Shown: positions 16,813 through 16,835 of the stretch, piece by piece
Layout: each line of letters opens with the position of its first letter
How positions within the stretch are numbered: position 1 is the stretch's first letter
Notes under the pieces: generated by a model
The model's database searches: none
The model's input: the letters and a program-made list of their open reading frames with translations, nothing else
What the model was told of the DNA's origin: nothing
Assembly: GCA_003990745.1 (NCBI GenBank)
Contig: RBNI01003024.1
Location: 1 to 16,835, forward strand
Length of the DNA stretch: 16,835 nucleotides
Source: Jimgerdemannia flammicorona
Taxonomy: Eukaryota > Mucoromycota > Endogonomycetes > Endogonales > Endogonaceae
Direction of reading: 5' to 3'
Program-made: the position numbers and the translations under genes

Positions 16813-16835
16813 TTTTTTTTTTTTTTTTTTTTTTT
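16813..16835 (-). repeat. T-run at the window end (poly(A) on the element strand)
   Basis: At least 23 T run to the last base of the window and replace the ORF1 sequence expected from copy C. On the minus strand this is poly(A) immediately before the 5'-truncated copy D. It may be the A-tail of another element read in the same direction, or an edge artefact of the sequence. Confidence 0.7.

Noticed and set aside
1..16835. CRISPR arrays, tRNA or rRNA genes, LTRs, bacterial operons, diversity-generating retroelement
   Set aside because: No spaced repeats, cloverleaf or rRNA-like sequence, terminal direct repeats or ribosome binding site pattern was seen. The reverse transcriptases carry LINE motifs with AP-type endonucleases and no template/variable repeat pair.

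Overview
The window contains no recognisable host gene. It is a nest of decayed non-LTR (LINE-type) retrotransposons from two unrelated families. Intergenic remains are short. The elements carry an AP-type endonuclease and a reverse transcriptase, use an AATAAA polyadenylation signal and end in TTAGGG-type repeats. This points to a eukaryote, most plausibly a filamentous fungus with heavy cytosine-to-thymine decay of repeats. The organism call is an inference from element style and telomere motif only.

Layout, left to right. (1) 1-4437, minus strand: copy A of an L1-like element, from its 5' leader through ORF1, the endonuclease and most of the reverse transcriptase, cut by the window edge. 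(2) 4438-6293, minus strand: copy B, a second member of the same family. It starts just before the reverse transcriptase and continues past the GGLGL region until copy A interrupts it. (3) 6294-7270, plus strand: copy E, the C-terminal zinc-binding end of the same ORF2 plus probable 3' UTR, in inverted orientation. (4) 7271 to about 12100-12400, minus strand: copy C of a second family, a nearly complete element (leader, ORF1, ORF2, 3' UTR, telomere-like tail). (5) 12430-16812, minus strand: copy D of that second family, with the 5' part of ORF1 missing. (6) 16813-16835: a T-run reaching the window end.

All four large copies (A-D) are transcribed leftward. B and A stand head to tail, as do D and C. 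Aligning copies within a family shows what the intact genes looked like. In family 2, ORF1 (about 454 residues: acidic leader, coiled coil, Pro/Ala/Ser linker, RRM-like core) overlaps ORF2 (about 1015 residues: endonuclease, reverse transcriptase, Cys/His-rich tail, no RNase H seen) by the four bases ATGA. Almost every in-frame stop is explained by a C-to-T or G-to-A change in a Gln, Arg or Trp codon, and several sites are broken in different ways in the two copies.

The most interesting signal is at the 3' ends of C and D. Both end in short CCCTAA-type tracts, not poly(A), with the polarity expected if a telomeric G-strand end had primed cDNA synthesis. Together with the head-to-tail order, this suggests a LINE family linked to telomere repeats or to healing of broken ends.
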